From Tricholoma matsutake (lineage: Eukaryota > Basidiomycota > Agaricomycetes > Agaricales > Tricholomataceae), in contig AP026545.1 of NCBI GenBank assembly GCA_026075535.2, positions 7,564,001 through 7,628,000 of the forward strand: DNA of 64,000 nt. Direction: 5' to 3'. The notes beneath the pieces are model-generated. The model did no database searches. It was not told where the DNA came from and saw nothing but the letters and a program-made list of their open reading frames with translations. A program made the position numbers and the translations under genes. Position 1 is the first letter of the stretch. Each line of letters begins with the position of its first letter. Positions 54,035 to 63,143 of the stretch are shown piece after piece.

Positions 54035-57000
54035 ATGTCTTCAACTCTTGAAAAACTCGTTCAAACTTTCGACGGATCAAATTACATCTTATGGGCCGAC
54101 TCTATGAAGGCGTGGCTCAGGTCTCAGGGCCTCTGGCAAATAACTAGCGGGGCGGAGCAAAAACCGCCCCCGGCGCCTCCTTTGACGGCGACGAACGCTA
54201 CCTTGGTAGCGGACGCTAATGCCAAGCTCCAGACCTGGAGCAACAAAAATGACCAGGCTATTGGTAGCCTAGTGCTCCGCCTGGCCCCCTCCATTCGGCA
54301 GCGTGCCAACACAAAGGACACTGCTGAGGAGGTGTGGGACCTCATCCGCACTGATTATGGTGTGGACGGCCCCTCCCAAGTCTTTTCGGACTTTAGGTCC
54401 GCAATAGCAATCAAAATCCCGGCTGCGAACCCCGCACCGGAGATTGCGAGAATGGCTGACAAATTTGAGTGCCTCACGGCTGCTAATGTCGCCATCCCTG
54501 AGCTAGTACAGGCGATGATTCTACTTGCTGCGATGCCGCGCGAGTACGACTCATTGTCTGCAACGGTCCTTAACACGACCGCCACTAGCGCCTTGACATT
54601 TAAACATGTCAAGGACTCCATTGTTGCTGAAGCCTCAAGGTGCACAGCAGTTGGAAAGCCCGCTGGCCAGCCTCAGGCCAACAAACTTTCCGCTGTTAAG
54701 CGCAAGGGGGGAAACCCCAAATGGCAGCCCAAAGAAGGGCAAAACAGCAATGGAGACTCGTCCCGAAAACGTGGACGACGTGGGGACAGAAAGACTAAGG
54801 AGGAGAAGCCAAAAGAGAAACATACCCACCTCGCCTCCAACGCCTTTACCACCATAAATGGTAATGGCACCATCATACCGCCGATGCCGCTCATACAGCG
54901 CATCGAGCGACGCGAACACACTCCCACAAGGGATCCTCGCCGCCGACCGCCTGCACAGGCATACACGGGCGCGGCCTCTTCTTCTCATTCGGTTTACGCC
55001 GAATATCAGCAAGCTCGAGACACCCTCGAGCGCATGCAACTTCCGCGCACCGCGAAAAATCTGCGACCGCTGGAAGAGCACCTTACGGTGCGAGAAGGTA
55101 AGAGAAGGAGGATAGAGCCAGAAACCGAGGCTACGATCGAGGAGGTAGAAGACGATACCGTCTCCCTCGGATCCGAACCTCCGGTAACTGACGAGGAAGT
55201 GTGGAAAGCCGTCGACGAAATGCTCGTCGATGAACCCCTTGACACAGGGGCGTATGATGACAGGTCAGTCCTTTTCCCTGCCACAAGCACTAAGATTAAA
55301 ATTCCTATGAATACAGCGAACTTTTCATGTGAAATTTTACCGCTATTAAATGTATCATGGAATTATGTAGATCTTAATATATGTGCTATGTGTGCAAAGG
55401 GAGATTGTAAGAAAGGTGCCGACTGGATCATGGATTCAGGCGCATCAAAACACTTCACTGGTGAAATGAAAGATTTCGCTTCTTACGAGCCTTTACCGAG
55501 AAAGGACTCTACCTTGGTCCAAACGGCCACTGGTACTACTCATATAGTAGGAAAAGGAGCAGTCTTCATTAGACACCAGGTAGTATGTAATGGGAAGTCA
55601 GAGATGCGTGAAACGCGGCTATACCCCGTCTACTACATACCCGACATTAATACTCGATTGATGTCAATGGGGGTCTTTTTACAAGACGGAAGTGATGTGC
55701 GTGGTTCCTCCGCATACATTTCATTCATCGAGCATGGAAACCCAATCATGCATTGTGTCCCTCTAAGGAGGAATGACACGATCTATTGGGCTCGGACTCA
55801 TATATTGAGCACCAAAAAGGTTAATGTCGCGACCATTTATGTCGCTGACTACTTGACTTGGCATAGGCGACTTGGACACCCATCCAAAGAGGCGCTAGGG
55901 AAAATGCCTAAAAGCACCATAAAATTCCCAAGGAATTTAATTATTCCTAAAGACAAAATTATATGTCCAGGGTGTGCAGAAGGGAAAATGACCTCAAAAT
56001 CTTTTCCCGAGTCAGACTCACGAGCTGACAAATCCTTTGAATTAATACATTCCGACCTAAAGGAACTCCCGGTACTATCGTACCACAAACATAAATACTT
56101 CATTGTATTTCTGGATGACAAAATGTCACATATTTGGGTCCAATGCCTTAGAAAGAAATCTGACGCTGCTGCAGCGATTAGACAATTTCAAGCGATGGCT
56201 AAGACCCAATATGGCGCTACAATCAAGCGCTGGCGTGTTGATCCAGGGGGGGAGTTCAAGGATCGTGAGCTACAAAAACAGCTCAAGGATTTAGGCATCA
56301 AAATAGAGATGTCTGCACCCCACGTTCATCAACAGAACGGGCGCGCAGAGCGCGCCATAAGGACAATAATGGAAAAGTCGCAAACCCTGCGATTCACCGC
56401 TTGTCTACCACAATCATGGTGGGAATTTTGCATAGAACATGCAACACATTTATACAACCGAACCCCAATAAGGCGCCTGAAATGGCTGACACCTTTTGAG
56501 GACCTGACAAAGGTCCGCCCAGATCTAAACAATCTAAAGGTCTTCGGTTGCGGTGCTTATGTCTATCTACCAAAGGAAAAACGTCCAACAACATTGTCTC
56601 CTCGATCGGAGTTAATGACGTACCTTGGAGTAGAAGATGGCATTAAAGCATATCGTTTCATGCGACGAAATGGCGCAATATTCATTGGTGCTACGGCACT
56701 ATTTGATGAAACGATGTTCCCATGCTGTCCCGGAGCTAAAACTCCTGCCAAGACAGACCTTGGTGATTTTCCACCAGAACCAGAAGATGACGACCACTCA
56801 TCTGGAACGGATGGCGATGACCCTATACCGCCACAAAATCCGCCCCTTCCTCCATCATCAGAAGATGATGATGATGATTTACCAAGTGAGCAAAAGGCGC
56901 ATGACGATGCGACTAACGCTCCTCCTCCGCCGCCTCCAGTTAGCACTGAGGACTTTCGTCCAAGACGTGAAGATCAACAGGAATGGCAGCAATTGCCCCG

Positions 57001-58696
57001 TCGATCAGGCAGGCAGAGGAAAATCCCAAACCGTCCAGGCAATACCTATGGAGAACAGCGACTCCCCTCTGACATAGAGAGAGACATTGCGCGTGATCGA
57101 TATTGGAAGAAGTCTGTGGGTCAAGATTCGGATCATAACCAAACACGACCACGACCTCAACAGCAAGAACCGGTTGCTGGACCGAGTTCGGCACCCCACG
57201 AGAGTGTGCCCGATTCCAATAATCAAGAACATGATCACCCAATGGGGGAACCGGACGAAGCAGGTTATATTAAAAAGATAACCAAGGAAGGTGGAGATGA
57301 GCTTATCCGCTGGCTGTTGTCAAAAGCAGTCACACCATCAAGCGGAAAAAGCCTAGTTCCAAACCAATTTCGCGATATTGCGCGCCTACCCCGGCAGCAG
57401 CAACTTGAGTGGAAACAGGCTTGTCGTGAAGAGTTAGAGGCTCTTCGCAAGCGACAAGTCTATGACATCGTCGATCTTCCACATGATCGAAAAACGATCA
57501 AAAATAGATGGGTTTTCTCCGTGAAATCGGACGGAAGAAAACGAGCCAGACTCGAGGGTAAAGAGCGCAAAGTAATGCGCTTACGCCGAGCATTGTATGG
57601 CCTTAAACAGGCTTCACTAGCATGGTGGAGAGAGCTAGAGGCATTTATGCGCACCATTGGGTTTGTGCGCGCCAGCTCCGATGCCGGCATCTTCATACAC
57701 AAGGATCCTAAGACAGGCAGCATCGTTATTGCGCTAGTCTATGTTGATGATGGCTTGTTCATGGGCAAGAACAAGAAACTTGTGGATGAAAAGAAGAATG
57801 CTTGCCTGAAGCATTGGGAGTGCCGTAGTACTGAAAAAGTCACAGAATTCTTAGGCATGCGCGTCACCCAGACCGCTGCAAAAGTCAAACTCGATCAAAC
57901 AGAATATCTCGCCAAAGTGCTTGAGAGGTTCGAGATGACAAATGCCAAGATTGTCCCCACTCCGCTCCCGACTGGCTACAAACCGTCGGAGAACACAGCG
58001 ACGCCAAACGCGGCGCTTAGATCAAAATATCAGTCTGTGATCGGATCTTTATTGTATCTGATGCTCGGAACGCGACCTGATATCGCTTACGCGGTAATCA
58101 AGATGTCGCAATTCTCGGCTAATCCTAGCCAAGAACATCTAGACAAAGCGATGTACATAATGCGCTATCTGGTGGGAACCCAGAAGTACAGTATGGTCTA
58201 TGATGGAGAGAAATCCGAGGGGCTACAGGCCTTCACAGATTCTGATTGGGCAGCTGACACAGTCAAGCGCCGATCTACAACGGGTTACTTTGCTACTCTG
58301 GCGAGTGGCATTGTGTGCTGGCAGTCCCGTTTACAAAAAACTGTAGCACTGTCATCCACAGAAGCCGAATACATGGCTCTCTCTGACACTTGTCGGCAGA
58401 TAGTGTGGATAGAGTCCTTATTCCAGGAACTTGGATATACACTGAAGCGCGTACCAATCTGCGCTGATAATCAAGGATCCATCTTTATTGGATCAAATCC
58501 AGTTCAGGAAAGAAGGACCAAACATATAGACATTCGCTACCACTACACCCGCGAATGCATAGAAAATGACAAAGTCACAGTCGTTTTCATTCCTGGAAGT
58601 GATAATCCGGCTGACATGTTCACAAAGAACCTTGGCGCCGTCCTATTCAGGAAATTTAGAGACTCTCTCAGAATTACTTTCGAGATTCAAACTTAG
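54035..58696 (+). CDS. Copia gag-pol polyprotein with internal RT deletion
   Basis: 1553 residues from ATG 54035 without stops. Gag is about residues 1-250 and has a Lys/Arg-rich tail but no CCHC knuckle. Protease active site MDSGASKHF (Asp 467). Integrase zinc finger HRRLGH...CPGC (from His 610) and catalytic Asp 674, Asp 736 (RVDPGGEF) and Glu 772, spaced D-61-D-35-E. Reverse transcriptase starts KNRWVFSVKSDG but jumps at residue 1173 from RKRARL straight to EGKERKVMRLRRALYGLKQA, then YVDD (1236-1239). About 75 residues, including motif A with its catalytic Asp, are absent. RNase H is complete (TDSDW, STEAEYM, CADNQGS, NPADMFTK). The protein should therefore be unable to polymerise. Confidence 0.95.
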   Translation: MSSTLEKLVQTFDGSNYILWADSMKAWLRSQGLWQITSGAEQKPPPAPPLTATNATLVADANAKLQTWSNKNDQAIGSLVLRLAPSIRQRANTKDTAEEVWDLIRTDYGVDGPSQVFSDFRSAIAIKIPAANPAPEIARMADKFECLTAANVAIPELVQAMILLAAMPREYDSLSATVLNTTATSALTFKHVKDSIVAEASRCTAVGKPAGQPQANKLSAVKRKGGNPKWQPKEGQNSNGDSSRKRGRRGDRKTKEEKPKEKHTHLASNAFTTINGNGTIIPPMPLIQRIERREHTPTRDPRRRPPAQAYTGAASSSHSVYAEYQQARDTLERMQLPRTAKNLRPLEEHLTVREGKRRRIEPETEATIEEVEDDTVSLGSEPPVTDEEVWKAVDEMLVDEPLDTGAYDDRSVLFPATSTKIKIPMNTANFSCEILPLLNVSWNYVDLNICAMCAKGDCKKGADWIMDSGASKHFTGEMKDFASYEPLPRKDSTLVQTATGTTHIVGKGAVFIRHQVVCNGKSEMRETRLYPVYYIPDINTRLMSMGVFLQDGSDVRGSSAYISFIEHGNPIMHCVPLRRNDTIYWARTHILSTKKVNVATIYVADYLTWHRRLGHPSKEALGKMPKSTIKFPRNLIIPKDKIICPGCAEGKMTSKSFPESDSRADKSFELIHSDLKELPVLSYHKHKYFIVFLDDKMSHIWVQCLRKKSDAAAAIRQFQAMAKTQYGATIKRWRVDPGGEFKDRELQKQLKDLGIKIEMSAPHVHQQNGRAERAIRTIMEKSQTLRFTACLPQSWWEFCIEHATHLYNRTPIRRLKWLTPFEDLTKVRPDLNNLKVFGCGAYVYLPKEKRPTTLSPRSELMTYLGVEDGIKAYRFMRRNGAIFIGATALFDETMFPCCPGAKTPAKTDLGDFPPEPEDDDHSSGTDGDDPIPPQNPPLPPSSEDDDDDLPSEQKAHDDATNAPPPPPPVSTEDFRPRREDQQEWQQLPRRSGRQRKIPNRPGNTYGEQRLPSDIERDIARDRYWKKSVGQDSDHNQTRPRPQQQEPVAGPSSAPHESVPDSNNQEHDHPMGEPDEAGYIKKITKEGGDELIRWLLSKAVTPSSGKSLVPNQFRDIARLPRQQQLEWKQACREELEALRKRQVYDIVDLPHDRKTIKNRWVFSVKSDGRKRARLEGKERKVMRLRRALYGLKQASLAWWRELEAFMRTIGFVRASSDAGIFIHKDPKTGSIVIALVYVDDGLFMGKNKKLVDEKKNACLKHWECRSTEKVTEFLGMRVTQTAAKVKLDQTEYLAKVLERFEMTNAKIVPTPLPTGYKPSENTATPNAALRSKYQSVIGSLLYLMLGTRPDIAYAVIKMSQFSANPSQEHLDKAMYIMRYLVGTQKYSMVYDGEKSEGLQAFTDSDWAADTVKRRSTTGYFATLASGIVCWQSRLQKTVALSSTEAEYMALSDTCRQIVWIESLFQELGYTLKRVPICADNQGSIFIGSNPVQERRTKHIDIRYHYTRECIENDKVTVVFIPGSDNPADMFTKNLGAVLFRKFRDSLRITFEIQT

Positions 58697-58718
58697 CTGC
58701 TTAGAGCGCTGTACAGTT

Positions 58719-58728
58719 TGAGGGGGGG
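58719..58728 (+). promoter_or_regulatory. Copia polypurine tract
   Basis: TGAGGGGGGG immediately before the 3' LTR, the plus-strand primer for reverse transcription. Confidence 0.8.
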
Positions 58729-59023
58729 TGTTGAAATTAATCCCTGATGCATGCTGTATACATGAGGCAATACATGCAGCATACATGAGGCGATACATGC
58801 AGCATACGCATGTTACTGCGCTTACTGTGCATACATGCGGTAAACACATTCCCGAGTCATGTGACATCCTTAATATTATGTATATAAGGAGAACCTGTAC
58901 CGTAGTAGGAATACAGTGTTCTTACCTCTGCTAACCCTAGCTGTAAGTCTAACTAAACCCCAGGTAGGTTGTAAGGAACGTGTTGTCTCTTCCCCTGTGC
59001 AGCGTATATAGTCTGCTCCAACA
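58729..59023 (+). repeat. Copia 3' LTR
   Basis: Reads the same as the 5' LTR along its full 295 bp by visual comparison; no difference was noticed. Confidence 0.95.
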
Positions 59024-59742
59024 GAATATTGGTTGTGGAGTTAGTCTGAAGGATTCTGATGAAGTTTTTGATCGTAGATTTAAGCAAATTGGTTTGCACT
59101 CGTATTCCAGTAATGTGGCTTTCAAGCACATCAAGGCGCTCTGATGCATCCATGGTGCTAGGGAGCATGTTAAGCAAAAATGTCAGTGCACTGAAGGCAG
59201 GACTGTTGGGAACAGTGTGCATGGAGTCTATGGAGTTTTGGAAAGTGTTGTCCACTCCATACCTGTTTATCTTGGGCAGCGCATTCATGATTTTGGGCCT
59301 TAGGAGAGAGTTTTCTACTATAAGGGCAACCCTAGCCTCTAGCAAAGGGAAATCCAAAGTTAAAATTATGGTACGTATTACAGGGATTGGAGGTGCACCT
59401 AGCAAAGGAAAATCTGAAGAGAAAACTCTAAGGACCCCTTTGCCAGTGCCCAGTATATGTGAAGACTGCAAAAATCAAATAATAATCTAAAAATAGAAAA
59501 GGTGGAGATAGGCAGATCAAGGCCACCGAATGGCATCATACCAAGGGGTAGATGTCGGAAAGGGTACTCCACCCCTAAATATAAAACTGTCAACATGCAC
59601 AAATGTGATAGAAAGGAAAATTAGTAATAAAATAAGGAACAATCATAGAAAATGAAGAATAGAAGGAAATGAGGTGAGGAAAAATATAGGATGAATGTAA
59701 AAAATAGGAGAAACACATGGGGCACCCCCTAGTCCCCTTACA
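59024..59742 (-). mobile_element. Chromovirus copy B, 5' part (LTR and start of gag)
   Basis: Minus strand: LTR 59319-59742 (TGTAAGGGGACTAGGGG to GGTTGCCCTTATA), primer region GTAGAAAACTCTC (59306-59318), leader, and gag from ATG 59153 (MDASERLDVLESH) to the copia insertion at 59028. Continues at 53489. Confidence 0.88.
59319..59742 (-). repeat. 5' LTR of chromovirus copy B
   Basis: 424 bp, same ends as in copies A and D. Its outer flank is GTCAT (59743-59747); the partner is not available because the element is truncated at 51178. Confidence 0.88.
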
Positions 59743-60450
59743 GTCATTGGTAGAATAGAAGTAATGGAACATTATGATAGCCTCAACCTGGGACCACCCA
59801 CCCCAACCAGCAACCATGTCTATTGACCACCCCTTGTTCTTGATCCAATGCTGGCATCCACCACGTCATGTCTATGGTTGACAACCTTGGCAAGCCATTT
59901 TGGATTGCATTGGAGGTGAAACACAATGTATGCCTTGATGATTCTGCATCATAACACAGAGTCATTGGTCATTACATTTGTCAGGGGGCGATGTTGGTAC
60001 TGACCTGATATGGTCATCTCGCATACCCTTGGTGATGCATGCCCTTGTGATTTTGGCTGCATGCCATGCAGTGGAATTGCAGACATCGTCCTCAGGTAAA
60101 CCTTTGAGCAATTCAACCAGAAGCATGTTGATGTGGTCATTGAGGGAATCTTCTTCCTCAAGAAAGATCTTCAGTACCTCATTTCCAACCTGGGCATGGA
60201 GGTTAGTGAAGCAAGTGCCAGTATTGCATGCACACCCTCACCTCCTCCTCCAGGTTAGGGCATGGCAGGGGTAACCCCCAGGTATATTTTCTCATACCTG
60301 TACCTGTATCCCCAAACACTGTACCCTTATGGTTAAGGGTACAGTGTTACCATGGGTATGTGTGGGTTACCCACAGTCACTTGCAGGTTTTGACACCTAC
60401 AATAAGAATATATATTTTAAAATATAACTACATCTATTTTAATACATAAT
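59743..60450. other. No gene recognised; possible hAT remnant
   Basis: No domain recognised. At 60256-60380 the words GGCAGGGGTAACCCCCAGG and repeated GGTACAG/CATACCTG resemble subterminal repeats of the hAT-like sequences near 28670 and 32172, but I could not fix two ends or a duplication. Confidence 0.35.
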
Positions 60451-61024
60451 ACCCTCTCGCGTTGGAAGTGAGAGGGGGGGGTGCCACTGTCAGTCCATAG
60501 AACCAGGATACAAAACCCCCTCTCACATTTGAAGCAAGAGGGGGGTGGTGGTGGCTGTTAGAGGATTAGATGAGCCCCCTCCTCGCATTTGATGTGATGG
60601 AGGGAGGGTGGAGACTGCTGGTGGACGAGACAAACCCCCTGCTCACATTTGAGGTTACAGGGGGTGGTGGTGGCCATTACAAAATGAGATGAGCCCCCCT
60701 CCTTGCATTTGATGCGATGGAGGGGGGGTGGAGGCTGTTGGTGGATGAGAACAAAACAAGAAACCCCCCCTGCTCACGTTTGCAGCAAACGAGGGGGTGG
60801 TGGTGGTGGTTGTCACCCAGAGCAAGATGAGAACCCCCTCTCTCACATTTGGAGTGACGGAGGGGGGGATGGTGCCTGTAGTCATCGAGAACAAAATGAG
60901 AAACCCCCCCACTCGCTTTTGCAGCAGATGAGGGGGTTATGGCAGAACGAGATGAGAAACCCCCCTCTCGCATTTGGAGCGAGGGAGGGGGGGGGGTGCC
61001 TGTAGTCGTCGAGAACGAAACAAG
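60451..61024. repeat. Tandem array of G/C-rich hairpins
   Basis: About nine units of 56-71 bp, each with a hairpin of the form CCCCCTCTCGCATTTGGAGCGAGGGGG (shown here as CCCCCTCTCGCATTTG and AGCGAGGGAGGGGG), followed by a GGTGGTGG or GGTGCCTGTAG spacer and ending GAGATGAG or similar. Units begin near 60451, 60509, 60577, 60635, 60694, 60765, 60834, 60905 and 60957. The loop word GCATTTG recurs in the hairpins at 24068 and 33114. Confidence 0.8.
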
Positions 61025-62417
61025 AATATAACAAACTCGTGAGTAGGGTGTAGCACAGGCTTAAAAAAATCTGAGTGGATATATAAATTTCACGCCCTGT
61101 CCCCCCTTGATTTTTGTGTCGCAAATTAGAGCTGACACAAATCAGATTCGCCGACATCTAGATCAGTGAAATAGGTCCCCCAAGATGGCGAAGCAAATTT
61201 GCTGCGCGAATATTTCTCGCCACATTACCTGATGGTGTGTAGTGGCAAGATGTATCTGCTGAGGTTTGAATCGGATGGGATTAGGTAAATTAAAGCAAGC
61301 CAAGCATATTTTCGGTTGAGAAGATGTCTTTCGAACATCATCACTTGGTGTCAAAGTCCCTGGTACCGAGCAATGGTACATATATAACGTGGTGGTGCAT
61401 ACCTCCATGTACTTAGTTTCTCTGCACGTCGACCAATGCTCAGAACGACGCGTTTTCCACGGCTGTGGTCCATATGGCGTTGATGCAGGGACTGAGGAAG
61501 TCAGAAGTGCAGGAGGGTGAGTGGTGCAACGGCTTACTAGCGCATTGACACATTGGCACAAGCCTCTTGAGTGTGAGAAGTTGAAATCTGAGGGAGGGGG
61601 CCAATCTCGTTGATCATAATGTTGACTAGGATGGTTCACGAACCACAAAATAATGGAGTTGAACTGGGTACCAGAAGAAAATAATGCTCTATCGTCCGTT
61701 GACGATTCAATCTCGAGCTGAACAGGACCCTTCTGTACATGTTTGTCATTCCGCCCGTAGGCAGAGCAGACGTGTAACCGCTACACCATTGTATCTTAAC
61801 AAGAACATCTTACCTGTTGAAGTGTATGGTCTGTTGATGAGCACAACCTGTGGATCCTTGCGCTCTACGTTTTTTTAGAGTAATTGTCAATTAACGGACA
61901 CGACATAGTGGTAGATGTGTGAGACCCACCAATCGAATCGGGGCCTGGCTTGGCGAACTTTGATTTGTCGGGAGGCAGTCCAACTTCTGATAGATGTAGC
62001 GCTTGGCGCATCGTGTAATTAGCCACAACATCAGCCTTACTGCCTCATCTATTCATTACGGAGTAGAGGATATCGGAGCAAAAACTTTGGATGCGTGTGG
62101 ATTGTGACGCAAGTTCAACGCTGAGTCAAACTTATCAACAGTTTGAGCACACTGCAGCTACAAATCGGTCAATGGAACATCATTGGGGTGTTGATTTCGA
62201 TCCTCGACGACAATTTGATAGAACATAACAGCCTACTTCATCAATTGCATGTGTATCCATTCTGGGCCACATGGAGAGTTCTAGCAAGTTCTAAATTGGG
62301 GTGAAACCAAACAGAGGGCAACAGAGTCTAGCCACCGTCTTCTTCGTGACGAACTTGCTCCTTCCTCATTCCAAGGTCGAACAGCATTTCATCCAGAACC
62401 ACGACTACGATAACACC
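61025..62417. other. Intergenic region upstream of the RING-H2 gene
   Basis: No protein domain recognised; the open frames (for example 61163-61648, minus) have no support. On the minus strand near 61770-61790, TGGTGTAGCGGTTACACG looks like a tRNA A-box/D-arm, and AGTTGAAATCT near 61585 on the plus strand resembles a B box. Neither folds into a complete tRNA by eye. The last 200 bp before 62418 should hold the promoter of the RING gene. Confidence 0.4.
61740..61800 (-). pseudogene. tRNA-like fragment
   Basis: TGGTGTAGCGGTTACACGTC fits a tRNA D-arm with an A box, followed by a candidate anticodon stem. A regular anticodon loop and a T-arm with GTTCGA could not be matched, so this is a relic, an intron-containing tRNA I cannot fold, or chance. 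Confidence 0.22.
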
Positions 62418-63107
62418 ATGGATGACCATGACATGCCTCCTTTTGAACCCATTGTTCCTAGTAACTTACAATTTACTTCTGCTGCGGGTGCAGCTGAAGC
62501 GCCGTTAGTCGATGTCCACATGCAGCTAGAGCAATCCACATCCAGAGACAGAAACGACAACTATGACGACCACGATTCCATGCCAGAACTCCAATCTGTC
62601 TCCAACTCGTCAGATTCAGAAAACTCCGAGGACGATGATGAGTCCGATAGAGACGCCAATGAAGTTGAAATGCAAGCTGTTCAAGACGACGACAATGACA
62701 GCTCGTGGACCGATGATGATGGGTATATGCCCAGTCTGGAACATATCGATGGCAATCAGGCCCCAGCGGCTTCAAGGAGAGCAAACAGGCGCGCGCGGGT
62801 AGAGGACGATCAGGATGATGAGCGTGACCGTAGGCATCCCTCTCAACGCGTAGCTGATACCATGAGTATTAATGAACCACCCCCCTCGACTGGTCCTTCT
62901 ACTGCTACTGCTACACCTGTCCCTAATTCCATGCCTTTGCCCCCGCATCTCCCGCCACCCAACCACCCGCAACCACCCCAAAACCAATTCGGCCCTCCGC
63001 CAATGCCCACAAACCAACTCCCATTCCGGCCACTTCCACGCATGCCGCAAAACATGCTGTTCCGTATTCCCTTAGGCCGCTTCCGAGCTACGACCCAAAA
63101 TGTGCAG

Positions 63108-63143
<36 letters not shown>

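Larger units (their letters stand above)
53490..59023 (+). mobile_element. Ty1/copia retrotransposon, young but RT-deleted
   Basis: 5534 bp with two 295-bp LTRs (53490-53784 and 58729-59023) that look identical by eye, and an exact 5-bp duplication GAATA (53485-53489 and 59024-59028). A single gag-pol ORF, a primer site and a polypurine tract are all in place. It lies inside the gag of chromovirus B. Its base composition is CpG-rich compared with the decayed neighbours, consistent with recent arrival. Confidence 0.96.

Noticed and set aside
55300..55420. Intron or second gene inside the copia ORF where composition changes
   Set aside because: The AT-rich stretch ahead of the protease stays in frame and matches the usual linker before MDSGAS; there is no splice-site need.
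54124..57723. Antisense open frames within the copia ORF
   Set aside because: They are shadows of a single well-supported polyprotein with all expected domains.
60451..61024. CRISPR-like array of regular repeats and spacers
   Set aside because: The organism is a fungus, the units vary in length and sequence, the spacers are similar to each other, and the repeats are simple G/C hairpins.
61550..61800. Two complete tRNA genes
   Set aside because: A-box and B-box-like words are present, but no full cloverleaf with anticodon loop and T-arm could be drawn; only one is kept as a low-confidence relic.
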